Shown here piece after piece: positions 43,501 through 51,297 of a DNA stretch of 64,000 nucleotides. A model generated the notes under the pieces. The model ran no database searches. It saw only the letters and a list, made by a program, of their open reading frames with translations, and was not told the DNA's origin. Each line of letters begins with the position of its first letter. Positions within the stretch are counted from its first letter, which is position 1. A program made the position numbers and the translations under genes. This DNA is from JBOCEF01 sp047610385 (GTDB lineage Bacteria > Pseudomonadota > Alphaproteobacteria > Rhodobacterales > Rhodobacteraceae): positions 1 through 64,000 of the forward strand of contig JBLGAC010000002.1 in the NCBI GenBank assembly GCA_047610385.1, written 5' to 3'.

Positions 43501-44071
43501 CACTGGTCCCAAGGCGGGTGGCCCGGCCTATTTGGGGCGGCTGTGCGCGGTGCCGCTTGGGTCGGCAAAGGCCCGGGGTGGCGGCTGGGCCGACCCGGCC
43601 AAGGTCGCTGCGGCGCTGGTGGCCCAGCCCGCCGATTTGCCCGCCATCAGCGCTGAGGATCTGCCCGGACCAACCGGCGAATTGAACCGCCTGTCGATCC
43701 ACCCGCGCGGCCCGGTGCTGTGCCTTGGCCCCGGCACTGTGGCCGCCGCCGCGCAGGCTGAGGCCGCGTTTGCCGCCGGCTGCCCCGCGGTGATTGTGGC
43801 GCCGGACCCGGCCGGGCCGGGGGTGCGCATCGCGGGGCACCTGCGTCCCGAGGCGCTGGCCGACATGGACGCCCCGATCGCCGCGGTTCTGTGGTGGGGG
43901 GATGCGGATCAGGCCCGCGCCATCCGCCGCGCATTGGCCGCCCGCAAAGGGCCGATCACGCCTTTGGTGATGGCCGCTGACCCGGCCCCGTGGCTGGTGT
44001 TGGAGCGTCATTTGTGCGTCGACGTCACCGCCGCCGGGGGCGACGCTGCGCTGCTGGCCGCGGGGGGCTGA
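40571..44071 (+). CDS. putA: Bifunctional proline dehydrogenase / L-glutamate gamma-semialdehyde dehydrogenase
   Basis: PutA of 1166 residues that oxidises proline to glutamate in two steps with FAD and NAD. The N-terminal helical arm leads into the FAD-binding PRODH barrel (about 150-500), visible in ISVKLSALHPRYE, VDMSIDAEESDRLELSLDV and VRLVKGAYWDTEIKRAQ. The aldehyde dehydrogenase domain follows with NFPLAIFTGQVAAGLAAGN, the general-base segment AETGGLNAM and the catalytic cysteine C808 in SAGQRCSALR. A C-terminal domain of about 120 residues is present, but there is no N-terminal ribbon-helix-helix, so it is not the self-regulating form. The ATG at 40571 has AGGAT upstream. Regulated by the divergent PutR. 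Confidence 0.96.
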   Translation: MTDFDTAAARTAIRAAHASGEGDRVAALLGAAPSPALRAKAGVRALALARALRRKGPGGLAETLLAEYGLGTNEGVRLVRLAEALLRTPDAATADALIADRLEGGDWAAHLGKSGAAVAEAATLSLILASAVAGFGSHPRPYNALRAGVRRLGAPTLRTAMRGAMKTLGRQFVLGQTIDAALSRAAPAEAKGWSHSYDMLGEAARTDADARRYFDSYAGAIKALSKVKHPADPLRAPGISVKLSALHPRYEEAQRDRAMGELVPRLIDLARLARAGNVDMSIDAEESDRLELSLDVISAAMAAPELTGWNGFGIVVQAYAKRAEAVLDWIYALAVRLDRRIPVRLVKGAYWDTEIKRAQVMGLEGFPVFTRKVNTDLSYLVCAQKLLGMTDQIYPQFATHNARTAADILEMADGSRDFEFQRLHGMGETLHAEIMKTAKTRCRVYAPVGPHRDLLAYLVRRLLENGANQSFVNQLSDPDVPLEDIAADPVEVAAMHAGAGMTAARSIPLPRDIFGGGRANAKGWDLGDPAALADIEAARAPFRSHAWSAVPLLAADAPQAAPTPRANPADPLDQIGEVADAELGAVAAAHGAARAWDAAPVARGAILRRAADLYETHAGELFALCAREAGKSLADAVAELREAVDFLRYYADQAEGAPYAAPRGVIACISPWNFPLAIFTGQVAAGLAAGNAVLAKPAEQTPLIAHRAVQLLHEAGVPRAALQFLPGPGHSVGAALSALPGLGALAFTGGTDTAMRIAATMAEHCAVDAPLIAETGGLNAMIVDSTALPEQAVRDVIASAFQSAGQRCSALRMLYVQEESADRLLSMLQGAMKELRLGNPWTLSNDIGPVIDVAARARIETHVAKAAREGRLIARLPDPGGLFCAPALIRVTGIEDLETEIFGPVLHVATYAARDLDRVIDAVNGRGYGLTFGLHTRIEARMAHVAGRIHAGNVYVNRNQIGAVVGSQPFGGEGLSGTGPKAGGPAYLGRLCAVPLGSAKARGGGWADPAKVAAALVAQPADLPAISAEDLPGPTGELNRLSIHPRGPVLCLGPGTVAAAAQAEAAFAAGCPAVIVAPDPAGPGVRIAGHLRPEALADMDAPIAAVLWWGDADQARAIRRALAARKGPITPLVMAADPAPWLVLERHLCVDVTAAGGDAALLAAGG

Positions 44072-44131
44072 TCCGCGCTAGGACTGCGACGCCCGGCATG
44101 TTGGCCGGGCGGCCCGGCGAAAGGTGCGCAG

Positions 44132-44476
44132 ATGTCCCCTGCCCTCGTGACCTATGGCGCGCTGGTGATCGCCATCGCCTTGGAGGTGATCGCGACCACC
44201 TTCCTGAAGCAATCGCAGCAGTTCACGCGTCTGTGGCCGACCATCGCCATGGCAATGTTCTACGCGGCATCATTCTATTTTTTGTCTGTCGCGCTGAAGA
44301 CCCTGCCGGTTGGCATCGCCTACGCGATCTGGAGCGGTCTTGGCATAGTGCTGATCGCGCTTATGGGCGCGGTGACGCTGGGCGAGGTGCTGGACGGATG
44401 GGCGATTTTCGGCATGGGGTTGATCATCGCCGGGGTGGCAGTGATCAACCTTCTGTCGTCATCGGCACCGCATTAA
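44132..44476 (+). CDS. Small multidrug resistance (SMR) efflux protein
   Basis: Four-helix inner-membrane transporter of 114 residues related to EmrE/QacE. The essential membrane-embedded glutamate is E18 in ALEVIATTFLKQSQQFTRLWP, matching EmrE E14 and its following segment. The GIAYAIWSGLGIVLI helix holds the conserved tryptophan and glycines. It exchanges protons for lipophilic cations or guanidinium-like compounds. It stands 60 bases after putA on the same strand and converges with rfbA. It may be a single SMR homodimer; no partner gene is adjacent. Confidence 0.9.
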   Translation: MSPALVTYGALVIAIALEVIATTFLKQSQQFTRLWPTIAMAMFYAASFYFLSVALKTLPVGIAYAIWSGLGIVLIALMGAVTLGEVLDGWAIFGMGLIIAGVAVINLLSSSAPH

Positions 44477-44480
44477 GGGG

Positions 44481-45356
44481 TCAAAAGACCTTTTCGCTGA
44501 CGATCCGTTCCAGATAGATGCCATAGCCTGATTTCTTCAGTGGCGCGGCCAATGCCAGCAGCTGATCAGCACTAATCCAGCCTTTGCGCCACGCGATTTC
44601 TTCGGGGCAGCAGACCTTGAGGCCTTGGCGTTCCTCAATGGTTTCCACATACGCGCCCGCCTGATGCAGCGATTTATGGGTGCCGGTGTCGAGCCATGCA
44701 TACCCGCGCCCCATCATTTCCACGAACAGATCACCGCGGGTCAGATACGCCTTGTTGACGTCAGTGATCTCCAGCTCCCCCCGCGGGGATGGGACCACGT
44801 TGGCAGCGATGTCGAGCACGTCGTTGTCGTAGAAATAAAGCCCCGTCACCGCATAGTTCGATTTCGGCGCCTCGGGCTTTTCTTCGATGTCGAGCGCGCG
44901 GCCGGTATCGTCAAAATGCACCACGCCGTAACGTTCGGGGTCTGAGACGCGATAGCCGAACACCGTCGCGCCGGTCTTGCGCGCCGCGGCGGCCTTCAGC
45001 AGGTCGGCAAAGCCGTGGCCGTAAAAGATGTTATCGCCTAGCACCAAGGCGACATTGTCCGTGCCGACAAATTCGCGCCCAATGATGAAGGCCTGCGCCA
45101 GCCCGTCGGGATTGGGCTGCTGGGCATAGCTGATCGACATGCCCCATGCGGACCCATCCCCCAGAAGGCGGGTGAACTGGTCGGCGTCGTGCGGGGTGGT
45201 GATGATCAACACCTCACGGATCCCGGCCAGCATCAGCACCGACAGCGGATAATAGATCATCGGCTTGTCATAAATCGGCAGCAGTTGCTTTGAAACGCCA
45301 AGCGTCACCGGATGCAGCCGCGTGCCTGAGCCGCCCGCGAGAATAATGCCCTTCAT
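44481..45356 (-). CDS. rfbA: Glucose-1-phosphate thymidylyltransferase
   Basis: Enzyme of 291 residues that makes dTDP-glucose from dTTP and glucose-1-phosphate, the first step to dTDP-L-rhamnose. The signature GIILAGGSGTRLHPVTLGVSKQLLP occupies the N-terminus, and YDKPMIYYPLSVLMLAGI and LGDNIFYG are intact. Length is normal. It is the last gene of the reverse-strand polysaccharide operon; its start overlaps the rfbD stop by 4 bases. Confidence 0.96.
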   Translation of the reverse strand: MKGIILAGGSGTRLHPVTLGVSKQLLPIYDKPMIYYPLSVLMLAGIREVLIITTPHDADQFTRLLGDGSAWGMSISYAQQPNPDGLAQAFIIGREFVGTDNVALVLGDNIFYGHGFADLLKAAAARKTGATVFGYRVSDPERYGVVHFDDTGRALDIEEKPEAPKSNYAVTGLYFYDNDVLDIAANVVPSPRGELEITDVNKAYLTRGDLFVEMMGRGYAWLDTGTHKSLHQAGAYVETIEERQGLKVCCPEEIAWRKGWISADQLLALAAPLKKSGYGIYLERIVSEKVF

Positions 45357-46240
45357 GATGCGGGTTCCTTGTTCATACGGTTGAGCACGCGTGCCAGCCC
45401 CAGCTTCCACGGGACAGTGCGCAGGCCAAAGACGGTTTCGATTTTGGTGCAGTTCATCGCCGAATTGGCCGGGCGCGCGGCAGGGGTCGGATAGTCCGAG
45501 GTTGGGATATGCGCGACCTCAGGGGCGTGGTCGATCATGCCGAGGGCCTTGGCCTGGGCGAAGATCTCCTCAGCAAATTCGGCCCATGTGGTCGTGCCAG
45601 CGCCCGAATAATGGTAAATGCCCCACAGCGGATCGCCCTTGGGGGCCAATGTCAGCCACGGCGCGATGGCAAGGATTGCCTCAGCCAAATCGATGGCGGA
45701 CGTTGGTTTGCCGTGCTGGTCCGCCACCACGGTCAGCCGGGGCTTGTCGGCCAGCCGCAGCATGGTTTTGACGAAATTCGCACCCTGATCGCAATAGACC
45801 CACGCCGTGCGGATGATGATGCTGCGTGGGTTGGCGGCCATCACCAGGCGCTCCCCCTCAAGCTTGGTGCGGCCATACGCGCCGATGGGGCTGGTGGGAT
45901 CGACCTCAGACCACTCACCATTCTTGGTCCCATCGAACACATAGTCGGTGGAGATCTGGATGAACGCCGCGCCGACCGCTGCGGCCCCGCGCGCGATTGC
46001 CTCAGCCCCGGTGGCGTTGATGGCGCGGGCGAGGGGTTCTTCGCTTTCAGCCTTATCCACCGCGGTGTGCGCGGCGGCGTTGATCACCAGCGTTGGCTTG
46101 GCGGCAATCACCGCCGCCTCAGCCGCTGCCGGGTCGGTCAGGTCAACTTGATCAAGGCCATAAGCCGTCAGCGACGGGTCCGCGCGCAGCAATGACTCCG
46201 ACAATTGCCCCTGCCGCCCGATCACCAGAATGCCGGTCAT
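45353..46240 (-). CDS. rfbD: dTDP-4-dehydrorhamnose reductase
   Basis: NAD(P)H-dependent SDR-type reductase of 295 residues, catalysing the last step to dTDP-L-rhamnose. The cofactor loop is ILVIGRQGQLS at the N-terminus. The family segment DQVDLTDPAA and the assembly motif VINAAAHTAVDKAESEE follow, then STDYVFDG and the catalytic tyrosine-lysine in YGRTKLEGE. It overlaps rfbB upstream and rfbA downstream by 4 bases each, so the three are translationally coupled. Confidence 0.95.
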   Translation of the reverse strand: MTGILVIGRQGQLSESLLRADPSLTAYGLDQVDLTDPAAAEAAVIAAKPTLVINAAAHTAVDKAESEEPLARAINATGAEAIARGAAAVGAAFIQISTDYVFDGTKNGEWSEVDPTSPIGAYGRTKLEGERLVMAANPRSIIIRTAWVYCDQGANFVKTMLRLADKPRLTVVADQHGKPTSAIDLAEAILAIAPWLTLAPKGDPLWGIYHYSGAGTTTWAEFAEEIFAQAKALGMIDHAPEVAHIPTSDYPTPAARPANSAMNCTKIETVFGLRTVPWKLGLARVLNRMNKEPAS

Positions 46241-47289
46241 TTTACGCCCCCAAGCCGCCCGCCATCGTAGCGCCCTTCGCGGATCGCGCGCCACCACGGT
46301 TCATTGTCCATGTACCAGGTCAATGTACGGTCCATCCCTGTCTCAAAGGTTTCCGCGGGGGACCAGCCCAGTTCATCGCGGATTTTGGTCGGGTCGATAG
46401 CATAGCGTTTGTCGTGGCCGGGGCGGTCGGTGACATATTCGATCAGGTCGCCGTGGGGGCCTGCATCGGGAAAGCGGTCATCCATCCAAGCGCAGATAAA
46501 GCGCACCACTTCAATGTTCTTTTCCTCAGCATTGCCGCCGATATTGTAGGTCTCATTCAACCGGCCCTTGGTCAGCACGGTGAACAGCGCGCGCGCGTGG
46601 TCTTCGACATGCAGCCAGTCGCGGATGTTGTCGCCTGCGCCATAAACTGGGATCGGCTTGCGATCGCGCGCGTTCAGCGTCACCACCGGGATCAGCTTTT
46701 CGGGGAACTGCCACAGGCCATAATTGTTGGAACAATTGGTGGTGACGGTGGGCAGGCCATATGTCTCAGCCCAGGCGCGCACCAGATGATCGCTGCCAGC
46801 CTTTGACGCTGAATAAGGCGAATTGGGCGCGTAGGGCGTGGTTTCCGTGAACGGGTGGTCGTCGGGGCCAAGGGTGCCGTAGACCTCATCGGTTGAGATA
46901 TGGTGGAAGCGAAACGCCTCCTTGCGGGCGCCGGGCAGGGCGTTCCAATAGGCGCGCGCGGCCTCCAGCAACGTAAAAGTGCCGACGACGTTGGTCTGGA
47001 TGAAATCGGCGGGGCCGTCGATTGACCGATCCACATGGGATTCGGCCGCCAGATGCATCACCGCGTCGGGCTGATGCGCGGCAAACACGTCGGCCATGGC
47101 ACCTGCATCAGCGATGTCGGCCTTGACCAGCACGTAATTGGCGCTGCTGGCGCAATCCTCCAAAGCCTCAGGCGTCGCGGCATAGGTCAGCTTGTCGACG
47201 TTCACGACCTTGCAGCCGTGATCGCGCATGACATAGCGGATGACGGCCGAGCCGATGAAGCCCGCGCCGCCCGTGATCAGAAGTTTCAT
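46237..47289 (-). CDS. rfbB: dTDP-glucose 4,6-dehydratase
   Basis: Extended SDR enzyme of 350 residues that dehydrates dTDP-glucose to dTDP-4-keto-6-deoxyglucose with tightly bound NAD. The NAD loop is ITGGAGFIGSAVIRY at residues 5-19. Downstream are HLAAESHVDRSIDGP, STDEVYG and the YSASKAGSDHLVRA active-site helix with its Tyr-Lys pair. The start at 47289 is the ATG at the conserved N-terminus; longer upstream sequence is not part of the family. Second enzyme of the rhamnose pathway, lying in order C-B-D-A in this operon. Confidence 0.96.
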   Translation of the reverse strand: MKLLITGGAGFIGSAVIRYVMRDHGCKVVNVDKLTYAATPEALEDCASSANYVLVKADIADAGAMADVFAAHQPDAVMHLAAESHVDRSIDGPADFIQTNVVGTFTLLEAARAYWNALPGARKEAFRFHHISTDEVYGTLGPDDHPFTETTPYAPNSPYSASKAGSDHLVRAWAETYGLPTVTTNCSNNYGLWQFPEKLIPVVTLNARDRKPIPVYGAGDNIRDWLHVEDHARALFTVLTKGRLNETYNIGGNAEEKNIEVVRFICAWMDDRFPDAGPHGDLIEYVTDRPGHDKRYAIDPTKIRDELGWSPAETFETGMDRTLTWYMDNEPWWRAIREGRYDGGRLGGVK

Positions 47290-47305
47290 CGCGCGTCTCC
47301 TCGGG

Positions 47306-47872
47306 TCAGATATTGAAAGGTGAGGTCCAGTCCGCCAGACGCGGCTGCAGCGCGTCCTTGGCCGACAGCACCGGCGCGGACACGCCTGCTTCGGCCAAGG
47401 GCCAGTCGATGGCCAGATCAGGGTCATCCCACGCCACGCCGCCATCGGCGTTCGCGTCGTAATACGCGTCGACCTTGTATTGCACCTCAGCGTTCGGCGT
47501 CAGGGTCAGGAACCCGTGCAGGAAGCCTGCGGGCACCAGCAATTGCGCGCCAGTTTCGGCATCGAGCCGCACGCCGCGCCATTGCCCGTAGGTTTCCGAT
47601 CCGCGCCGCACGTCCACACCCACATCCCAGATCGCGCCTTGGGTGCAGCGCACCAGCTTGGTCTGGGCCGAGGGCGGTGCCTGATAGTGCAGGCCACGCA
47701 GCGTGCCGGGTTCGGCGGACATCGAATGATTGTCTTGGCAGAACGCCACATCATGGCCCGCGTCAGCCATGCGCTTGCCATTCCATGTCTCTGAAAACCA
47801 GCCGCGCGCGTCGCCAAAGCGCGCCGGAGTGATGAGCGCAAGGCCTGCAAGGCCCAATGGCGCGATCTTCAT
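47306..47872 (-). CDS. rfbC: dTDP-4-dehydrorhamnose 3,5-epimerase
   Basis: Cupin-type epimerase of 188 residues, third enzyme of dTDP-L-rhamnose synthesis. Seen: RGWFSETW, the active-site HYQAPPSAQTKLVRC strand with its histidine, the DVGVDVRRGSETYGQW segment and FLHGFLTLTPNAEVQYKVDAYY. I start at 47872 (MKIAPLG, with GGGGAACAGGA upstream); an ATG at 47896 with AGGTGG upstream would add eight residues. It precedes rfbB by 16 bases and follows the outer-membrane barrel gene by about 50 bases on the same strand. Confidence 0.94.
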   Translation of the reverse strand: MKIAPLGLAGLALITPARFGDARGWFSETWNGKRMADAGHDVAFCQDNHSMSAEPGTLRGLHYQAPPSAQTKLVRCTQGAIWDVGVDVRRGSETYGQWRGVRLDAETGAQLLVPAGFLHGFLTLTPNAEVQYKVDAYYDANADGGVAWDDPDLAIDWPLAEAGVSAPVLSAKDALQPRLADWTSPFNI

Positions 47873-47924
47873 TCCTGTTCCCCGATTGTCTGTCATCGCG
47901 TGCCACCTTGATGGGGCGCGCCTG

Positions 47925-49394
47925 TCAGGGCAGGAAGGTGAAAGATTTGGTCAAGGTCAAGAATACCTTGTGCGACACAAACGAGTTTACCTCCTGATCC
48001 TTCCAGCGCAGGGCGTAGCCGAGGGAGGCGTTCACATCGCGGGTCAGCGCGTAATTGTAGGCGGCGCGCAGGGTCAGGTTCATGTCATTGCCAACGTCGG
48101 CCTCGTCCTGCTGGGACAATGGCAGCTGATAGCTGAGCGATGAGGCGAGCGAGACCGAGGACGCCTCATTGACCGAATGGTTCATCTGGAGCGTCAGCGA
48201 CGTTAAGTTGGCGATCGACCCTTGCGTGGTTGGCTGCACGCCCTGGCTCAGCCCCGCGGACCAGGAGGTGTCGCGCAGCGCATAGCTGATGCCGATCTGC
48301 GCGCGCGCCGACACCGATGAATATTCGTCGCCCAGGCCCGTGTTGGTGTCGGTCCGGCTGGTGAAGGACAGGCTCGGCCCAAGGCTGGCATTCACCGACA
48401 TCCGCCGGTTCACCGTCCATCCGCTGTTTCCCGACACGTTGAACGTGTAGGTCGTGCGTTCATCCGCCCCATCGGAGAAATAGGCCGAGGCACCTGCGGA
48501 CAGGCCGCCGCTGACCGTTGGCGAAAGCTGCGCATCCCAGCCCCCGTTCAGGCCAAAGCGGATGTAGGGCGTCAGAGAATCGCTCCCGTTGATATAGTCC
48601 ACCTTGGACGCGTTGAACGACATCGAAAGGGAATTGAGCGCGTTGACCGTATGGTTCAGGCTGCCCGAGGCCGCGAGACTGAGCCGCAGCGCGTCCTTGT
48701 CCTGACCATCGGTGGTTTCGATGAACAACGACCCGTCATCATTCTGCGCCAATGCGAAGGTCGGATCGCCGGTCAGGGTTTCGGGCTTGAGAGAGCCGTT
48801 GAACCCCAGCGAAACCTGCGTGGTGCGGCTGAGCGAACGCTGCCAGCCCACCGAGAGGTCCGGCGTCGGCACGTTCAGATCTGCGCTGCTCGCGCCCGAC
48901 CCGGTGAAGTAGTTGAGGCCGATATTGGCACCGACGCGGAAGGAGCTGATTGGGCCGATTGAAATGTATTGCACCCCGGCGCGGGTGTTGGAGCCAAAGG
49001 CCGCGCCGCCGCCGTCCAGACCGATATCCGTGTCGCCAGAGATGGTTTCGGACAGGGACAGGGTGATGCGCCGCTCAGGATTGGGCGACACGGCGGTCGG
49101 CAGATTGCCTGCCAGACGCACGCCCCGGTAGCCGGGCTGCGCGTCTTCAGCGGCCTCTTCGACGGGCGCGGGTTCTGGTTCTGGCTGGGGCGTCGGCTCT
49201 GCCTCGGGCGTTGGCTCAGGCAGTGCGTCAGCCGGCAAAACATTGCTGGCGGAGGGAATCGCGCCGTCCAGTGGCGCCGGCGCATCCGCAGTCTGCGCCA
49301 GAACAGCTGTCGCCGCGGCTGCAGCGACGATCGCCGACATTGCCGCAAGCGTCACCGCCCCGCGCCGCGCCTTGTGGTGTTTCGCCCTTGTCAT
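47925..49394 (-). CDS. Outer-membrane beta-barrel protein of the polysaccharide operon
   Basis: Predicted outer-membrane protein of 489 residues. A long N-terminal signal (basic KHHKARR, then an alanine-rich hydrophobic run) is cleaved near VLAQTAD. A Pro/Glu-rich linker follows (about 58-80, repeated PEP and EP units). The rest alternates hydrophobic and polar residues with many Ser/Gly/Thr and aromatic girdle residues, as in a large beta-barrel of about 16-18 strands. It lies between the polysaccharide export gene and rfbC in one operon, so it may be the outer-membrane port or anchor for the glycan. The family resembles barrels found in exosortase/EPS loci, but I do not recognise it firmly. 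Confidence 0.65.
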   Translation of the reverse strand: MTRAKHHKARRGAVTLAAMSAIVAAAAATAVLAQTADAPAPLDGAIPSASNVLPADALPEPTPEAEPTPQPEPEPAPVEEAAEDAQPGYRGVRLAGNLPTAVSPNPERRITLSLSETISGDTDIGLDGGGAAFGSNTRAGVQYISIGPISSFRVGANIGLNYFTGSGASSADLNVPTPDLSVGWQRSLSRTTQVSLGFNGSLKPETLTGDPTFALAQNDDGSLFIETTDGQDKDALRLSLAASGSLNHTVNALNSLSMSFNASKVDYINGSDSLTPYIRFGLNGGWDAQLSPTVSGGLSAGASAYFSDGADERTTYTFNVSGNSGWTVNRRMSVNASLGPSLSFTSRTDTNTGLGDEYSSVSARAQIGISYALRDTSWSAGLSQGVQPTTQGSIANLTSLTLQMNHSVNEASSVSLASSLSYQLPLSQQDEADVGNDMNLTLRAAYNYALTRDVNASLGYALRWKDQEVNSFVSHKVFLTLTKSFTFLP

Positions 49395-49420
49395 GCCGCC
49401 CTCCGCGCCCGAGCCCTGCC

Positions 49421-50023
49421 TCAGAACAGGCCCCGTTCGGGCACGAAGATCAGGTCTTTGTCCTGAAGTTCGATGTCGGTGACGGGCATGCCGTCCTCAA
49501 CCAAGGAATAATCAAAGAACAGCAATTCCTCGATCCCATCCTCGCCACGGCGACGGACCTGAATCTTTTCGCCATCCGCGAAAGGACCGGGGCCGCCGAC
49601 AAGCGCCAGCGCCTGCAAAAGCGTCAGCGGGTCTTCGACAGCAACCGGACCGGGCCGCGCGACCTGACCCATCAGGAAGTAGGTGTTGATGACCACCTCT
49701 TCTTCGGCCAACTGCTCAGCCGTTGCCAGCGCGACTTGAGCGACCGACACAGTGACGGTCGGCGTCAGTTCAAAGCCCTGCGCCAGTCGGCTGCGCAGAA
49801 TCGCCTCAAGCCGTTCGGGCGAGTTGCCCTTGGCCATCACCGATCCAGCAATGGGCATGGAGATCCGGCCGTCCGGGCGCACAAGCACCTGCGACGACAG
49901 ATTCGGATCTTCAAGCACGCTGACGTTCAGCACGTCGCCCGGCTTGATCTGATAATAGCCGTCTTGCGCTGCGGCCGGGGCGGCAAGCGCTCCGGCGACC
50001 GCGAGAATTGCAAGCTTGTTCAA
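49421..50023 (-). CDS. Polysaccharide biosynthesis/export protein (Wza-like, short)
   Basis: Exported protein of about 200 residues. A signal peptide ends near AAPAAAQ. The Poly_export domain begins at YYQIKPGDVLNVSVLEDPNL and includes the VRPDGRISMPIAGSV strand typical of Wza/KpsD/ExoF proteins. A single SLBB-like domain follows (INTYFLMGQVARPG...LTLLQALALVGG). It lacks the long C-terminal helix of E. coli Wza. I chose the TTG at 50023 because AGGAGA lies 9 bases upstream; a GTG at 50047 is in frame. It is the first gene of the export-barrel-rfbCBDA operon and divergent from the sugar transferase gene. Confidence 0.85.
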   Translation of the reverse strand: MNKLAILAVAGALAAPAAAQDGYYQIKPGDVLNVSVLEDPNLSSQVLVRPDGRISMPIAGSVMAKGNSPERLEAILRSRLAQGFELTPTVTVSVAQVALATAEQLAEEEVVINTYFLMGQVARPGPVAVEDPLTLLQALALVGGPGPFADGEKIQVRRRGEDGIEELLFFDYSLVEDGMPVTDIELQDKDLIFVPERGLF

Positions 50024-50502
50024 GGCCCCGTTCTCCTGCTCTAGCACGTCGCATTATTTGCTTGATGCCTGAACTGTCTGTCATTTTCCACGCCAGCGAG
50101 CGGTGGCGCTGCGCGTCTCGCGAAATAGTCGGTTGGCGTGGCCTAGGCGCCGCACTTCTTAGCAGCATGTCAAAACGAAGCTATGGTTATCGCGCTGAGT
50201 CGTGCTGCAGTGCGGCATTGGCACTGGTCTTTGGGGAGCCGGGCGCGGCGAGGCGGCGCAGGTGACGCGCGGTTTTGGCGCAGCTTGTTAAACATATCAG
50301 GGACTTGCAGGGCTCAGGCGTGCTGGATCTGTAGAAAAATCATTGAATTGGCGTGGTTTTTGTGGGATCAGTTTCTTCGTGGGATGAATCAGATCACGTC
50401 TACCTGCGTTAACTTGGTCGTGCGATCCTGGGAAGGTCGCCGCGACGACGCAAGCGGGCGTAACTTGACGCTTGGCCAATTTTTACGGCCCGAACGGCAG
50501 GT
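50024..50502. other. Divergent regulatory region between the export gene and the sugar transferase
   Basis: About 480 bp, less GC-rich than the flanks, with no gene I can support; a 126-codon forward frame here has no recognisable content. The nine bases TTGGCGTGG occur twice (about 50132 and 50349) and might be operator half-sites. The promoters for both arms of the polysaccharide locus must lie here. Confidence 0.5.
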
Positions 50503-51207
50503 GTGGAGATTGGGGAATCGACTGTGTTGCAGACAGCTGGCAAAGAAAGCCGAACCATTGTGACTGATATGGCGGATAGCCGCGAGGAACGTCGCGTTCG
50601 CGGCGTGTATTCGCGCTTTGGAAAACGTGCGCTCGACATTTTGCTCGTGCTGCTTTCGGCGCCGATCATCGCGCCGGTTATTATTCTGCTTGCGCTTCTG
50701 GTCCGCACTGATGGCGGTCCGGCGTTTTATGGTCAAAAGCGCGTGGGCCGCGATGGCAGGCTTTTCACCCTTTGGAAGCTGCGCTCCATGGCGATCGATG
50801 CTGATGCCGCACTCGAAGGCTATCTGAACGCCAATCCTGACGCGCGGGAAGAATGGGACCGCACCCAAAAGCTGCGCCACGACCCGCGCATCACGCGCCA
50901 CGGGCAGACGCTGCGTCGGTCCTCGCTTGATGAACTGCCGCAGCTGTGGAACGTGCTGATGGGCGATATGAGCATAGTTGGCCCGCGCCCGTTCCTGCCC
51001 GAACAGATCGAAATGTATCCCGGCAGCGCCTATTATGCGATGCGCCCGGGGCTGACATGCTTTTGGCAAACCGGGGATCGCAACGACAGTTCCTTTGCCG
51101 CGCGGGCGATCGACGATGCGCGCTATGCGCGGGAAATGTCGCTGGTCATTGACGTGACGCTGATCCGCAAGACGGTCGGTGTGGTGATGCGCCAGACCGG
51201 CGTCTGA
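50503..51207 (+). CDS. Exopolysaccharide sugar-phosphate transferase (priming enzyme)
   Basis: Bacterial sugar transferase of about 234 residues that transfers a hexose-1-phosphate from a UDP-sugar to undecaprenyl phosphate, starting repeat-unit assembly at the inner membrane. One hydrophobic re-entrant helix (ILLVLLSAPIIAPVIILLALLV) is followed by the family motifs FYGQKRVGRDGRLFTLWKLRSM and, further on, the RSSLDELPQLWNVLMGDMSIVGPRP active-site region. The RPGLTCFWQTGDRND segment is near the C-terminus. This is the short PglC-like type without the N-terminal helical bundle of WcaJ. The start may be the GTG at 50503 or the GTG at 50524, which has GGGGA at proper spacing. Confidence 0.93.
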   Translation: MEIGESTVLQTAGKESRTIVTDMADSREERRVRGVYSRFGKRALDILLVLLSAPIIAPVIILLALLVRTDGGPAFYGQKRVGRDGRLFTLWKLRSMAIDADAALEGYLNANPDAREEWDRTQKLRHDPRITRHGQTLRRSSLDELPQLWNVLMGDMSIVGPRPFLPEQIEMYPGSAYYAMRPGLTCFWQTGDRNDSSFAARAIDDARYAREMSLVIDVTLIRKTVGVVMRQTGV

Positions 51208-51220
51208 CCGCAGCGTCACT

Positions 51221-51264
51221 CATGAAAAAAGGGCGGCTCCCGACGGATGCCGCCCTTTTTCATG
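51221..51264. terminator. Bidirectional intrinsic terminator
   Basis: AAAAAAGGGCGGC and GCCGCCCTTTTT form a strong stem with an A-tract before and a T-tract after it, so it works on both strands. It separates the convergent sugar transferase and S-formylglutathione hydrolase genes. Confidence 0.92.
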
Positions 51265-51297
51265 CCGTCAGGCCCATTCGGCCTAGGCCCGTTCAGT

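Noticed and set aside
50183..50563. 126-codon forward frame in the export/sugar-transferase gap
   Set aside because: No ribosome-binding site, no recognisable content, overlaps the sugar transferase start and the likely promoter.
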